Shown piece after piece: positions 34,258-42,855 of a DNA stretch of 64,000 nucleotides. Under the pieces are notes generated by a model that saw nothing but the letters and a program-made list of their open reading frames with translations, was not told where the DNA came from and made no database searches. Source of the stretch: an uncultured Algimonas sp. (GTDB lineage: Bacteria > Pseudomonadota > Alphaproteobacteria > Caulobacterales > Maricaulaceae); assembly GCA_937923575.1 (NCBI GenBank), contig CALDUL010000024.1:1-64000 (forward strand). Direction: 5' to 3'. The position numbers were made by a program, and so were the translations under genes. Every line of letters starts with the position of its first letter. Positions within the stretch are counted from its first letter, which is position 1.

Positions 34258-35457
34258 GTGTCGAAGACCTACCCCGATTTCGAGAGTCCAGCGTTTCTAG
34301 AGGACCACATCCAGGACACGCTCGCCTTCTACGCGCCTCGGATCATCGCGCCGGACGGCGGATTTTACGGCTGCTTCTTGGACGACGGCACATGCTATGA
34401 TCCAGGTAGCCGTCAGCTTGTCGCATCCGCGCGCTATGTGCTCAACTACGCGACCGCCTATCGGCGCGACGGCGATCCACAACACGGAGCATGGGCGGAA
34501 CGCGGGCTCGCCTTTCTGCAAGACACGCATCGGCAGGAGAACGGCCACTATGCTTGGCTGATCGAGGACGGTGTCATCACGGATCGCCGCGTTATGGCCT
34601 ATGGCCATGCCTTCGTCCTGCTGGCGGCGGCGAGTTGTGTGAAGGCCGGCATTGCGGGGGCGGCGGATGTTCTCGCGCAAGTCCATGCCTTCATCAACCG
34701 CCACTTTTGGGACGAGACCTCCGGCGCCTATTTCGACGAGCGCGACGACACTCTGCAGACGCTCTCTCCCTACCGCGGGCAGAATGCGAATATGCATATA
34801 TGCGAAGCGCTCCTCGCCGCCCATGATGCCACGGACGACGTGGCCTATCTGGACCGCGCGGAAGCACTCGCTCGCAAATTCGCGCTCGAGCTCGCCGCAC
34901 AATCAGGTGGGCTGATCTGGGAGCATTACGACTCAGACTGGAACGTCGACATGGCGTTCAACATCGACAAGCCGAACGACCGCTACAAACCCTGGGGATT
35001 CCAGCCGGGTCACCAGACGGAATGGGCGAAGCTCTTGCTGATCCTGCATCGTGCACGCCCGAACGGTCCATGGCTTGAATGCGCCGCATCGCTCTATGAC
35101 AAGGCGATTCAAATCGGCTGGGACGACGCACATGGCGGGATCGTCTACGGGGTCGCTCCGGACGGCATAGTCTGCGCAGCGGAGAAGTATTTCTGGGTCC
35201 AGTCGGAGAGCTTCGCGGCCGCTTGGCGGCTCTATCTCGCTACAGACGAGCGACGCTACCGCGACGACTATCACCGCATCTGGCGCTGGAGCTGGGATCA
35301 CATGATCGACCACCAATATGGTGCGTGGTTCCGCGTTCGCGCCCGCGACGGCTCCCCCATCGACAACCGAAAATCACCGCTCGGCAAAACCGACTACCAC
35401 ACCATGGGCGCATGCTGGGACGTGTTGTCGGCGTCCGAGATTGCCGCATCAAGGTGA
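34258..35457 (+). CDS. AGE-family epimerase/isomerase (mannose isomerase-like)
   Basis: The 399-residue protein folds as an (alpha/alpha)6 barrel of the N-acylglucosamine 2-epimerase superfamily. It starts with GTG, 6 bases after the transporter stop. Family marks are GGFYGCFLDDG, VMAYGHAFVLLAAA with one catalytic histidine, GQNANMHICEALLAA, and WGFQPGHQTEWAKLLLIL with the second histidine. Relatives interconvert mannose/fructose, GlcNAc/ManNAc or glucose/mannose. There is no signal peptide, so it is cytoplasmic. The last 9 bases overlap the 3' end of the convergent lyase gene. The context of an Nramp-like carrier and uronate genes suggests a sugar released from algal polymers, but the substrate is open. 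Confidence 0.8.
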   Translation: MSKTYPDFESPAFLEDHIQDTLAFYAPRIIAPDGGFYGCFLDDGTCYDPGSRQLVASARYVLNYATAYRRDGDPQHGAWAERGLAFLQDTHRQENGHYAWLIEDGVITDRRVMAYGHAFVLLAAASCVKAGIAGAADVLAQVHAFINRHFWDETSGAYFDERDDTLQTLSPYRGQNANMHICEALLAAHDATDDVAYLDRAEALARKFALELAAQSGGLIWEHYDSDWNVDMAFNIDKPNDRYKPWGFQPGHQTEWAKLLLILHRARPNGPWLECAASLYDKAIQIGWDDAHGGIVYGVAPDGIVCAAEKYFWVQSESFAAAWRLYLATDERRYRDDYHRIWRWSWDHMIDHQYGAWFRVRARDGSPIDNRKSPLGKTDYHTMGACWDVLSASEIAASR

Positions 35458-36720
35458 AGGCTCGCAGCCGTTCGTCAGCAGCATCACGCGATCGTCTAGA
35501 TGTTCGGCCCGCAGCTGCGATAGCGCGTCGTCGAGCGTGGGTGTGCGGCCCGCGCTGCGGCAAAGGTTATCGAAGAGCAGATCGGTGTCGATCGGGCGCC
35601 GGTGTTCATAGGGCCAGTTGTCGAGCCGGCCGATATAGCTGGCTTGGAATTCCAGCGCGTCCGTCAGGCCGCCGTGACGTCCCTTGGCCGGCGCATAGAG
35701 ATCGGGACCTTCGCATCGCGACAGCTCGGCGAGATCGATCAGCCCCCGCAGCGTAAAAGCCGTGTAATGAAAGGATCGCGTGCGCTTGAGCTCGCGCGGC
35801 ATGCGGCCCTTGCGGTCGATCTGGTTGCGGATACGCGTGTCCACGACACCCTTCATCACGATCGGCAGCACGGACTCGTCGCCCGCGAAAGACGCAAACT
35901 GGGCGAGCTGCGCATCGAAATAAATGCCGTGATTGTTCTCGGCCATGCGCTCTTCGCGTCCATTCTCGCTCGTCGCCATCCAGAGCGCATATTGCCCGAA
36001 CCATTGGCGAAGAGCCGTCATGTCGGTTGGGCTCAGCGCACCGGAGCGCTCCAGCAGCCGGGCGGATTCGACGACGGGCACGAGGCGGTAGGTGTCGATA
36101 ATCCCGATGCCGCGGCCGTCCGTGCGGCCCGGGATGGACTGCGCGAAGGTCAGGTTCGGGTTCATGCGCGTGCCCGGCGTGATGAACCAATGGCGGATTA
36201 GCTCGGCCGCCCGCGAGCTGTCGTCCATGCGTCGGTCGAAGAAACCGGACAGCGTCAGCGCCTCCACCGCCTTGGAAAAATCGCCCATGGCCCTTGTGTC
36301 GAACGCATCGGTATTGCGATCCGGATTGGTCTCCCCGTCGCGGCGGATATAGGGCAGGCCGTCCTTGGTTTTGGGATTGGGCCACCAATAGGGGCCGACG
36401 GAATAGTAGTCCCGCTTGTCCCCGCTGGGCGGGGTCTTGGTCTTGTCCGTCACACTCCACGGTCCGAGATCGCGGTAGTGCTCGGCATCGGCGCGCAGGC
36501 GATCCATCGCTGGCTGCAATGGGGCAGGCTGCGATACGTCTGAGCCGGCGATGAGCGCATCGCGTGCGCGCGCCATCTTGCCCTGTTGCCAGATCGACGG
36601 CGCGACGGTCGCGCAATTTTCAGACCGCGCATGGACAGGCGTTGGCGACAGCGCCCCGACAGCGGTCAGCCCGACAGCGGTCAGGACGACCGCCCGCGCG
36701 AGACTGTGTCCGAGCGGCAA
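35449..36720 (-). CDS. Exported polysaccharide lyase, alginate_lyase fold (PL5/PL38-like)
   Basis: The 423-residue protein has a signal peptide (LTAVGALSPTPVHARSENC) and is periplasmic. The alginate_lyase (alpha/alpha) barrel is recognised from YYSVGPYWWPNPKTKDGLPYI, MAENNHGIYFDAQLAQFA (asparagine-asparagine-histidine catalytic motif) and TRSFHYTAFTLRGL. The NNHG form recalls PL38 enzymes, some of which cut glucuronan, more than classical PL5 (NNH followed by aromatic residues). It is the last gene of DUF4861-kduI-lyase on the minus strand, next to unsaturated-glucuronate enzymes and GH105. I therefore favour a glucuronate-containing substrate such as glucuronan or an ulvan-like chain over alginate. 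Confidence 0.7.
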   Translation of the reverse strand: MPLGHSLARAVVLTAVGLTAVGALSPTPVHARSENCATVAPSIWQQGKMARARDALIAGSDVSQPAPLQPAMDRLRADAEHYRDLGPWSVTDKTKTPPSGDKRDYYSVGPYWWPNPKTKDGLPYIRRDGETNPDRNTDAFDTRAMGDFSKAVEALTLSGFFDRRMDDSSRAAELIRHWFITPGTRMNPNLTFAQSIPGRTDGRGIGIIDTYRLVPVVESARLLERSGALSPTDMTALRQWFGQYALWMATSENGREERMAENNHGIYFDAQLAQFASFAGDESVLPIVMKGVVDTRIRNQIDRKGRMPRELKRTRSFHYTAFTLRGLIDLAELSRCEGPDLYAPAKGRHGGLTDALEFQASYIGRLDNWPYEHRRPIDTDLLFDNLCRSAGRTPTLDDALSQLRAEHLDDRVMLLTNGCEPSP

Positions 36721-36753
36721 GAGATCAGCGGCGCGACCGAGCGGCGATTACGC

Positions 36754-37662
36754 CTAGGACACGTCACCCGGGTTGATGTGGTCCATATCGTCGAAGACTT
36801 GGTTCTCGCCGCCCATCGACCAGATGAACGTGTAGGCCGAAGTTCCGGCGCCGCAGTGCATTGACCAGATTGGCGACAGCGCGACCTCGCCGTTTTTCAG
36901 CACGACTGGACGCATATTGTCCTGCTCGCCCATGAAGTGGAAGACGCGGGCTTCGGGCTCCAGATCAAAATACATGTAGAATTCCGAGCGGCGCTTATGC
37001 GTGTGCGGCGGGAAGGTGTTCCAGACATTGCCCTCTTCCAGGATCGTGAAACCCATCACGATCTGGCAGGTCGTCAGAATGTCGGGATGGATCGGCTGGA
37101 AGATAGTCCGCTTGTTCGACGTCTTGCTGTCGCCCAGCTTCAGCATGTTTGCCTTGGACTTCGGGACGTGGGTGGTCTCGTAGCGCTTGTGCGCCGGATA
37201 GGAGACGAAATAGAATTTGGCTGGATTGTCCGCATTGTCCGAGCGGAACATGATGCCCTTGCTCTCCCGCCCGACATAAAGGCTGTCGAGACGGTCCATC
37301 GCATAGGTGGTCCCGTCGACGTCGATGCTGCCCTTGCCGCCGATGTTGATGATGCCGACTTCGCGGCGCTGCGCGAAATAGTCCGATGCGAGATCCTTGA
37401 AGACCGGCACATCGAGCTCGCGCGTGACAGGCACGGCGGAACCGATGACGCCGCGGTCGATGTCGGAATAGGTCAGGTGAACAACGTCGGGCTGAAACAA
37501 ATTGTCCACGACGAAGGTGTCGCGCAGCTCGCTATTGGTCATCGTCTTGTAGCGGACGATATCGGCGGAGTAGCGGATCTCCATCGTGCTTTCGGGGACG
37601 TCGGCGGATGAGGTCTCCACATCGAGATGGGCGGGACTGTCGAAGCTCTTGTCGGTCATCAT
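36754..37662 (-). CDS. kduI: 5-dehydro-4-deoxy-D-glucuronate isomerase
   Basis: The 302-residue protein is slightly longer than the usual ~278, with an N-terminal extension of about 26 residues before MEIRYSADIVRYKTM, the canonical start region. It isomerises 4-deoxy-L-threo-5-hexosulose uronate (from unsaturated glucuronate or galacturonate) to the KduD substrate. Cupin metal ligands are visible in WNTFPPHTHKRRSEFYMYF (two histidines and a glutamate) and SPIWSMHCGAGTSAYTFIW. YVGRESKGIMF and INIGGKGSIDVDG are further family marks. It is cytoplasmic, 7 bases after DUF4861 and 33 bases before the lyase gene. Confidence 0.94.
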   Translation of the reverse strand: MMTDKSFDSPAHLDVETSSADVPESTMEIRYSADIVRYKTMTNSELRDTFVVDNLFQPDVVHLTYSDIDRGVIGSAVPVTRELDVPVFKDLASDYFAQRREVGIINIGGKGSIDVDGTTYAMDRLDSLYVGRESKGIMFRSDNADNPAKFYFVSYPAHKRYETTHVPKSKANMLKLGDSKTSNKRTIFQPIHPDILTTCQIVMGFTILEEGNVWNTFPPHTHKRRSEFYMYFDLEPEARVFHFMGEQDNMRPVVLKNGEVALSPIWSMHCGAGTSAYTFIWSMGGENQVFDDMDHINPGDVS

Positions 37663-37669
37663 TTTCTTC

Positions 37670-38629
37670 CTAGCGGCTTGCGCTGTTAAGGCGTGCGAGT
37701 TCGGTTTCCATCCAGACGGTGGACTCCGTAACGCCGGTGTCGTTTTGCGGTTCCTGCGCCCAGGCTGCGCCGAATTTATAGTGCGGGCTCACACCCGGCC
37801 TGAAGGCTATATAGTGATCGTCCTCGTCCTTGGCGACGGTCATGACATCCGCGGGTCGGAAGAAGATCGCCATGACCAGCTCGTCATCGGACAGCGTCTG
37901 CTTACCGCTTTGCATGATGGCGGACCAGCGCTCGCCCTTGTTCGCCACCGCGTTGCGCGTCGTGGACAATGTGTCGGGATGCACGACCAGTCCGGCGACA
38001 AAGGGCAGCGCGCAATCGCCCGTGATCTTCACATCGGTCAGGCGTGAGCCGCCTTCGATCGTATAGTCGGCCACCACATCGCCGCCGCAAGCGTCCGAAG
38101 CCGTGTGCGTCACCCGCAGCTGTGCGCGGCTGTCCGTATCGCTGATCACTTCGGCAGAGTAGCCCGCGGCGTCACCGATCTGGGTCGCCTTCCCGTCCCG
38201 CAGCACGCCGAAGCCTCCCGCGCCGAGCGAGTTGCCGACCTTCAATATGTCCATGCCCCATTCGGCCATGGTGTGATAATCGTCGCCGCGGCCGACCTTG
38301 GACAGAACCAATTCAGGCGTGCGCTTGCCAAAGATGTCCACGGCATTGCGGCCATCGAGATAGAGGCGGTATGCCACGCGGTCGCTCTCCCAGCCCGGGC
38401 CTTCATAGGCGATGACCTTGTCGCCTTTCACATAACCGTCCGGCATGGTGATGGACTGCACCGCGCGGCCGCCGTCGCGCAGATCGCCAATGTCGATCGC
38501 TGCGCGGTCCACGCCGTCGGATGAACCAAGGTCTGATCCAGAGCTGCAGGCTATGAGACCACCGCCAAAAAACGCGCAGACCATCGCGGCGCGAAAAGGT
38601 GAAAATCGGGTTGGCCGTTCTAAAGTCAC
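37670..38629 (-). CDS. DUF4861 lipoprotein
   Basis: The 319-residue protein has a lipoprotein signal (FFGGGLIACSS; lipobox LIAC). The stretch AYEGPGWESDRVAYRLYLDGRNAVDIFGK and DDYHTMAEWGMDILKVGNSLGAGGFG identify DUF4861. The fold is probably beta-rich, galactose-mutarotase-like. DUF4861 genes recur beside KduI and GH88/GH105 in pectin and uronate loci, so a periplasmic role on unsaturated uronate oligosaccharides is likely, but no activity is assigned here. It is the first gene of the minus-strand operon, divergent from GH105 across a 147-base region with ACCAAT repeats. Confidence 0.8.
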   Translation of the reverse strand: MTLERPTRFSPFRAAMVCAFFGGGLIACSSGSDLGSSDGVDRAAIDIGDLRDGGRAVQSITMPDGYVKGDKVIAYEGPGWESDRVAYRLYLDGRNAVDIFGKRTPELVLSKVGRGDDYHTMAEWGMDILKVGNSLGAGGFGVLRDGKATQIGDAAGYSAEVISDTDSRAQLRVTHTASDACGGDVVADYTIEGGSRLTDVKITGDCALPFVAGLVVHPDTLSTTRNAVANKGERWSAIMQSGKQTLSDDELVMAIFFRPADVMTVAKDEDDHYIAFRPGVSPHYKFGAAWAQEPQNDTGVTESTVWMETELARLNSASR

Positions 38630-38675
38630 AGCGGCCTGCTAGCCCAAGAATGGGCGCGCGGCAACATAATCTGTT

Positions 38676-38715
38676 TGACCAATTCGTCCAATCCTGCGAC
38701 GTATTCGACCAATCG
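38676..38715. promoter_or_regulatory. ACCAAT repeats in the DUF4861/GH105 divergent promoter
   Basis: TGACCAATTC (38676), CGTCCAATCC (38685) and CGACCAATCG (38706) are spaced 9 and 21 bases apart. The same TGACCAATTC word occurs upstream of the local GntR gene and ACCAATTC occurs in the site before the alginate receptor. I take them as operators of the GntR/FCD regulators. They could serve both divergent operons. Confidence 0.5.
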
Positions 38716-38776
38716 AGCGCGACCACACACGCCGCCAGACTGCCCGGGGATAGACACCATCACACTGCAACGCACC

Positions 38777-39985
38777 ATGATCGCCGGATCGTTCTTAGTT
38801 CTCGCCACGCTGCTCGGCTCGGGCTGCTCGATCGAAACCCAGGACGGCATGCCGGGCACCACTGCATCCGAACGCGCCCTCATGCAGGCGCCGAGCGCAT
38901 CGGAAATCCGCACGATCACTGATGGTGTGGCCGATTGGCAGATCGCGAACTTCGACACTTTTGACGCCTATATCCCGACCTTCCAGCAGCGCACCCGCGA
39001 TGAGAAGACCGGCTGGATCAAGGGCGCCTTCTACAAGGGTCTCGCCGATTGGGCGGAGACGACCGACAGTAAGGAGTATTTCGCCTTCCTCAAGGCCAAG
39101 GCCGAGGAGGTCGACTACGCCTTCGGCCCGCGCGACTACCACGCAGACGATCATGTGGTCGGGCAATATTACATGGTCCTGTATGACCGCTATCAGGACC
39201 CGGCCATGCTGGCCCCTGCCCGCGCTGTCTATGACCGCATCATTGCCAATCCCTCCGAGGTGTCGCTGGTATTCGAGCCCGAAGGCACGGAAGAGGGATA
39301 TTACAAACAATGCCTGAAGCGCTGGTGCTGGGCCGATGCTCTATTCATGTCGCCGCCCGTGCTGACCAAGTTGACCGCCTATACGGGCGATCCAAAATAT
39401 CTCGAATTCTCCGACCGCGAATATTGGGCGACCACTGACTATCTGTTTGACGAGGGCGACGGGCTGTTCCTGCGCGATTCGCGTTTCTTCGACACGCGCG
39501 AGGACAATGGCGAGAAGACCTATTGGTCGCGCGGCAATGGCTGGGTGTTCTCAGGGCTCGCCGATATTCTCGACGATCTGCCCGCGGATCATCCATCTCG
39601 GCCACGTTACGAGGCGCTCTTCACCGACATGGCGCAGGCACTGATCGAGACCCAGTCGGACAACGGCTTCTGGCCCGTCTCTCTCAAAGCCGGTGAACTC
39701 TACCCGGTTGAGGAAAGCTCCGGCACCGCGTTTTTCGTTGCAGGTCTCGCCTGGGGCATTCGCACCGGGCGATTGGACCCGGACACCTATCTGAAGGTCA
39801 CGCTTAAGGGCTGGAACGCCGTGGAGGCCGCCGTGCGCCCGTCTGGCATGATTGGCTATGTGCAGCAGGTCGGCTTCGCGCCGGACAAGGTCTCCGCGGA
39901 CGAGACCCAGTTCTACGGCGCGGGCGCGGTTTTGCTGGCGGGATCCGAGATGTTGAAGCTGGCCGATGCAGGCGGATTGAAATGA
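38777..39985 (+). CDS. GH105 unsaturated glucuronyl/rhamnogalacturonyl hydrolase, lipoprotein
   Basis: I place the start at the ATG at 38777, giving a 402-residue protein with a lipoprotein signal (LATLLGSGCS); the tracked start lies in the operator region. The (alpha/alpha)6 barrel has GH105 marks: WIKGAFYKGLADWAE, DDHVVGQYYMVLYD, RWCWADALFMSPPVLTKL with the catalytic aspartate, YWSRGNGWVFSGLADIL, and ESSGTAFFVAGLAWGI. The enzyme removes the unsaturated uronate from oligosaccharide ends made by polysaccharide lyases. The product feeds KduI. It is the first gene of a plus-strand operon with the TRAP genes, its stop overlapping dctP as ATGA. GH88 is a less likely alternative. Confidence 0.88.
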   Translation: MIAGSFLVLATLLGSGCSIETQDGMPGTTASERALMQAPSASEIRTITDGVADWQIANFDTFDAYIPTFQQRTRDEKTGWIKGAFYKGLADWAETTDSKEYFAFLKAKAEEVDYAFGPRDYHADDHVVGQYYMVLYDRYQDPAMLAPARAVYDRIIANPSEVSLVFEPEGTEEGYYKQCLKRWCWADALFMSPPVLTKLTAYTGDPKYLEFSDREYWATTDYLFDEGDGLFLRDSRFFDTREDNGEKTYWSRGNGWVFSGLADILDDLPADHPSRPRYEALFTDMAQALIETQSDNGFWPVSLKAGELYPVEESSGTAFFVAGLAWGIRTGRLDPDTYLKVTLKGWNAVEAAVRPSGMIGYVQQVGFAPDKVSADETQFYGAGAVLLAGSEMLKLADAGGLK

Positions 39986-40974
39986 TCAGCCGCCGCTCGA
40001 CCCTGGCTGGGCTTGCGGCCCTACCCGCACTTTCCGCCTGCCAGCGCATCGGCGGCGAAGGTCCGGCGACATTAAAGCTGGGCCATACGCTCAACGCAGA
40101 CCATCCGGTGCACAAGGCCATGGTCTATATGGGCGAGCAGTTAATGGAGCTGTCGTCCGGCCTGCTCGGCTTGCAGATCTACCCCAATGGGCAGCTCGGG
40201 TCTGAGCGCCAACTCGTCGAATTGCTACAGATCGGCGCGGTCGCCATGACCAAGGTCAGCACGATCTCCATGGAAGGGTTCAGCCCCTCCATGAAGCTGT
40301 TCTCCATTCCCTATCTGTTTTCCGACTCGGACCATCTCTGGCGCGTTCTTAATAGTGACCTCGGCCGCGAGCTGCTCGACAGCCTCCAGGGCCAGCGCTT
40401 GCAGGGGCTGGGCTATTACGATGCGGGGTCCCGCTCTTTCTATATGACCGACGCGCCGGTGCGCTCGCCCGCCGATCTGGCTGGCCTCAAAGTTCGCGTG
40501 CTGCCGTCGCGCACCTCAATCGAGATGGTCGAGGCGCTGGGCGGCTCGGCCACGCCGATCAGTTGGGGCGAGCTCTACACAGCGCTGCAGCAAGGCGTGG
40601 TCGACGGCGCGGAAAACAACCCGCCATCCTATTACCTGTCGCGTCATTACGAGACGGCGAAATACTACACGCTCGACGAACACACCGCTGTTCCGGACCT
40701 GCTGATCATGAGCCGCCCGGTTTTTGACGCTCTGTCCGACCAGCAGCGCGACTGGGTCAACTCTGCCATGGCCGCATCGGTCACCTATCAGCGCAAGCTC
40801 TGGACCGAAGCGTCGGACGAGGCGCTGGAGGCGGTCGCGGCCGCCGGCGTGGAAATCATCCGCCCGGACAAGCAACCGTTCCGCGACGCCGTCGCCCCGA
40901 TGAAGGCGGCCTTCGCCCAGACGGAGCTCGGCCCGCTGATCCGCCGCGTCGAAGCGCTGGAGGTGGCGCGATGA
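39982..40974 (+). CDS. dctP: TRAP transporter substrate-binding lipoprotein
   Basis: The 330-residue DctP-family protein starts MISRRSTLAGLAALPALSACQ: a twin-arginine-like SRRSTL and a lipobox (LSAC), so it is probably membrane-anchored rather than free in the periplasm. ATLKLGHTLNADHPVHKAM, IYPNGQLGSERQLVE, LAGLKVRVLPSRTSIEM (with the carboxylate-binding arginine) and GELYTALQQGVVDGAENN are family marks. In this setting the ligand is most likely a uronate or unsaturated uronate released by GH105 or the lyase. The start overlaps the GH105 stop, and its own stop overlaps dctQ. Confidence 0.93.
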   Translation: MISRRSTLAGLAALPALSACQRIGGEGPATLKLGHTLNADHPVHKAMVYMGEQLMELSSGLLGLQIYPNGQLGSERQLVELLQIGAVAMTKVSTISMEGFSPSMKLFSIPYLFSDSDHLWRVLNSDLGRELLDSLQGQRLQGLGYYDAGSRSFYMTDAPVRSPADLAGLKVRVLPSRTSIEMVEALGGSATPISWGELYTALQQGVVDGAENNPPSYYLSRHYETAKYYTLDEHTAVPDLLIMSRPVFDALSDQQRDWVNSAMAASVTYQRKLWTEASDEALEAVAAAGVEIIRPDKQPFRDAVAPMKAAFAQTELGPLIRRVEALEVAR

Positions 40975-41552
40975 CTCTCGTCATCCGGACTGTGGATGTC
41001 ACCCTGCGCGTGCTGCTGGTGGTGCTCGCCACCCTCATGGTGCTGACCGTGACCTGGCAGGTGACGTCCCGCTACGTCTTCCGCGCGCCGTCCTCGCTGA
41101 CCGAGGAGATCGCGCGTTTTCAGCTGATTTGGCTCGGCGTACTCGGCGCGGTCTACACATTCCGAAATCGCATGCATGTCGGGATCGACATTCTCATTGG
41201 CGAGATGACGGGCCGTCGGCGCGTGGCGGCCGAGTTGGCGTCGCTGATCAGCTGTCTGCTGTTTGCGGTGCTGATCCTGATCATTGGCGGCGGCAAGCTG
41301 GTCGCGCTGGTCCACGACCTCGACCAGACGTCTGCCGCGCTAGGCGTGCGCATGTCGTGGGTCTATTCCATTATTCCGATCAGCGGCGTGCTCTGGGTGC
41401 TCTACGGGCTCTACTATATCGCCGATCTACTCCGACACGGGCGGCTGCGACTGCCCAGCGAGATAAACGGCGATGCCGTCGCTGGCGACACGCCAAACCG
41501 GGTAGACCCGAAACACAAGGACGTTTCCGATGTCCTTGGAGAGGAAGAGTAA
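40971..41552 (+). CDS. dctQ: TRAP transporter small permease
   Basis: The 193-residue protein has four hydrophobic segments and the DctQ pattern RYVFRAPSSLTEEIARFQLIWLGVLGAVYTFRNRMHVGID. It assists the large permease DctM in importing the DctP ligand with sodium. The C-terminal ~35 residues are a hydrophilic tail. ATGA overlap with dctP and TAATG overlap with dctM show tight coupling. Confidence 0.93.
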   Translation: MTLVIRTVDVTLRVLLVVLATLMVLTVTWQVTSRYVFRAPSSLTEEIARFQLIWLGVLGAVYTFRNRMHVGIDILIGEMTGRRRVAAELASLISCLLFAVLILIIGGGKLVALVHDLDQTSAALGVRMSWVYSIIPISGVLWVLYGLYYIADLLRHGRLRLPSEINGDAVAGDTPNRVDPKHKDVSDVLGEEE

Positions 41553-42847
41553 TGTTGGTCACGGTCCTCGTCCTTCTCGGCGTCTTCTTCGTCCTCGTCA
41601 TGCTCGGCGTGCCAATTGCGGTGTCGATCGCGCTGGCCACACTGTCCACGCTGCTGCTGACCCTGCCTGCGGATGTCGCCATGACGACACTCGCGCAAAG
41701 GCTCGCGGCGGGGCTCGACAGTTTCACTCTGCTCGCCATCCCGTTTTTCGTCATATCGGGCTATCTCATGGGGCGCGGCGGGATTGCGCGGCGACTGATC
41801 GAGGCGGCCAAGTCCCTCGTTGGGACACTGCCCGGCGGGCTGGCGCTGGTGAACACCATTTCATGCATGCTCTTTGGTTCGATTTCGGGCTCCGCCGTCG
41901 CTGCCACGTCCGCCATCGGCACCTTCATGATCCCGACCATGGAAGACGAAGGCTATGAGCGCGAGTTTTCCACTTCGGTCACAATCGCCGGCTCCATCCT
42001 GGGCCTGCTGATCCCGCCGTCCAATGTGTTGATCGTCTATGCCGTTGCGGCCGGATCGGTTTCCATCGCCGCGCTGTTCATGGCGGGCTATGTACCGGGT
42101 CTGCTGGCGGGCACGCTGCTGATGCTGGTCGCGAGCGTCTATTCCCACCGCAAGGGCTACCCGCGTTCGGCGCGCATTCCGCTGCGGGCTGCACTGCGCA
42201 AGCTGGCGGATGCCGCGCCGTCCATCGCAATGGTGCTGATCGTCGTCGGCGGGATTATCGCGGGCATCTTCACCGCGACCGAAGCGTCCGCCATTGCCGT
42301 CATCTACGCGCTGGTGCTGAGCCTCATTTACCGCGAGATCAAGATCGCCGACCTGCCGTCCATCCTGCTGAAGTCGATCGAGACGACGGCCATGGTGCTG
42401 CTGCTGATCGGCGTGTCCACCGGCATGGCGTGGGTGCTGGCGTATGGGAACATCCCGCAGGCGATCAGCGACGGTATGTTGAGTATCTCAGACAATCCCT
42501 TTGTCGTCCTGCTACTGATCAATCTGATCCTGCTGATCGTCGGCGCGTTTCTCGACATCACGCCGGCCATTTTAATCTTCACGCCGATCTTTCTGCCCGT
42601 CGCGATGGAGCTGGGCATGACGCCGTTGCACTTCGGGATCATGCTGGTGCTAAATCTGTCCATCGGGCTGTGCACGCCGCCCGTGGGCTCCGTGCTCTTC
42701 GTAGGCTGTGCGGTGGGCGAGACGACGATCCGCCAGCTGGTGAGGCCTATGCTACTGCTCTACTCCGCGCTGATCGTGGCACTGCTGCTGGTCACCTATA
42801 TTCCCATCCTGAGCGAAGGCCTGCCGCGCGCAGCCGGACTGATCTAG
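41552..42847 (+). CDS. dctM: TRAP transporter large permease
   Basis: The start is the ATG at 41552 inside the dctQ TAA; the longer tracked ORF from 41129 is an artefact of an open frame through dctQ. This gives 431 residues and about twelve membrane segments. DctM hallmarks include VPIAVSIALATLST, SISGSAVAATSAIGTFMIPTMEDEGYERE, LIPPSNVLIVYAVAAGSVSIAALFMAGYVPGLL and LNLSIGLCTPPVGSVLFVG. It forms the ion-coupled transport channel with DctQ. The kduD gene follows 8 bases after its stop. Confidence 0.95.
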   Translation: MLVTVLVLLGVFFVLVMLGVPIAVSIALATLSTLLLTLPADVAMTTLAQRLAAGLDSFTLLAIPFFVISGYLMGRGGIARRLIEAAKSLVGTLPGGLALVNTISCMLFGSISGSAVAATSAIGTFMIPTMEDEGYEREFSTSVTIAGSILGLLIPPSNVLIVYAVAAGSVSIAALFMAGYVPGLLAGTLLMLVASVYSHRKGYPRSARIPLRAALRKLADAAPSIAMVLIVVGGIIAGIFTATEASAIAVIYALVLSLIYREIKIADLPSILLKSIETTAMVLLLIGVSTGMAWVLAYGNIPQAISDGMLSISDNPFVVLLLINLILLIVGAFLDITPAILIFTPIFLPVAMELGMTPLHFGIMLVLNLSIGLCTPPVGSVLFVGCAVGETTIRQLVRPMLLLYSALIVALLLVTYIPILSEGLPRAAGLI

Positions 42848-42855
42848 GACCCCAT

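Noticed and set aside
41129-41551. N-terminal extension of the dctM frame
   Set aside because: The frame is open through dctQ but its translation is not protein-like; the family start MLVTVLVLLG is at 41552 in a TAATG overlap.
42430-42855. N-terminal extension of the kduD frame
   Set aside because: It lies inside dctM in another frame; the SDR start MNIDFTGRTALVTG is at 42856.
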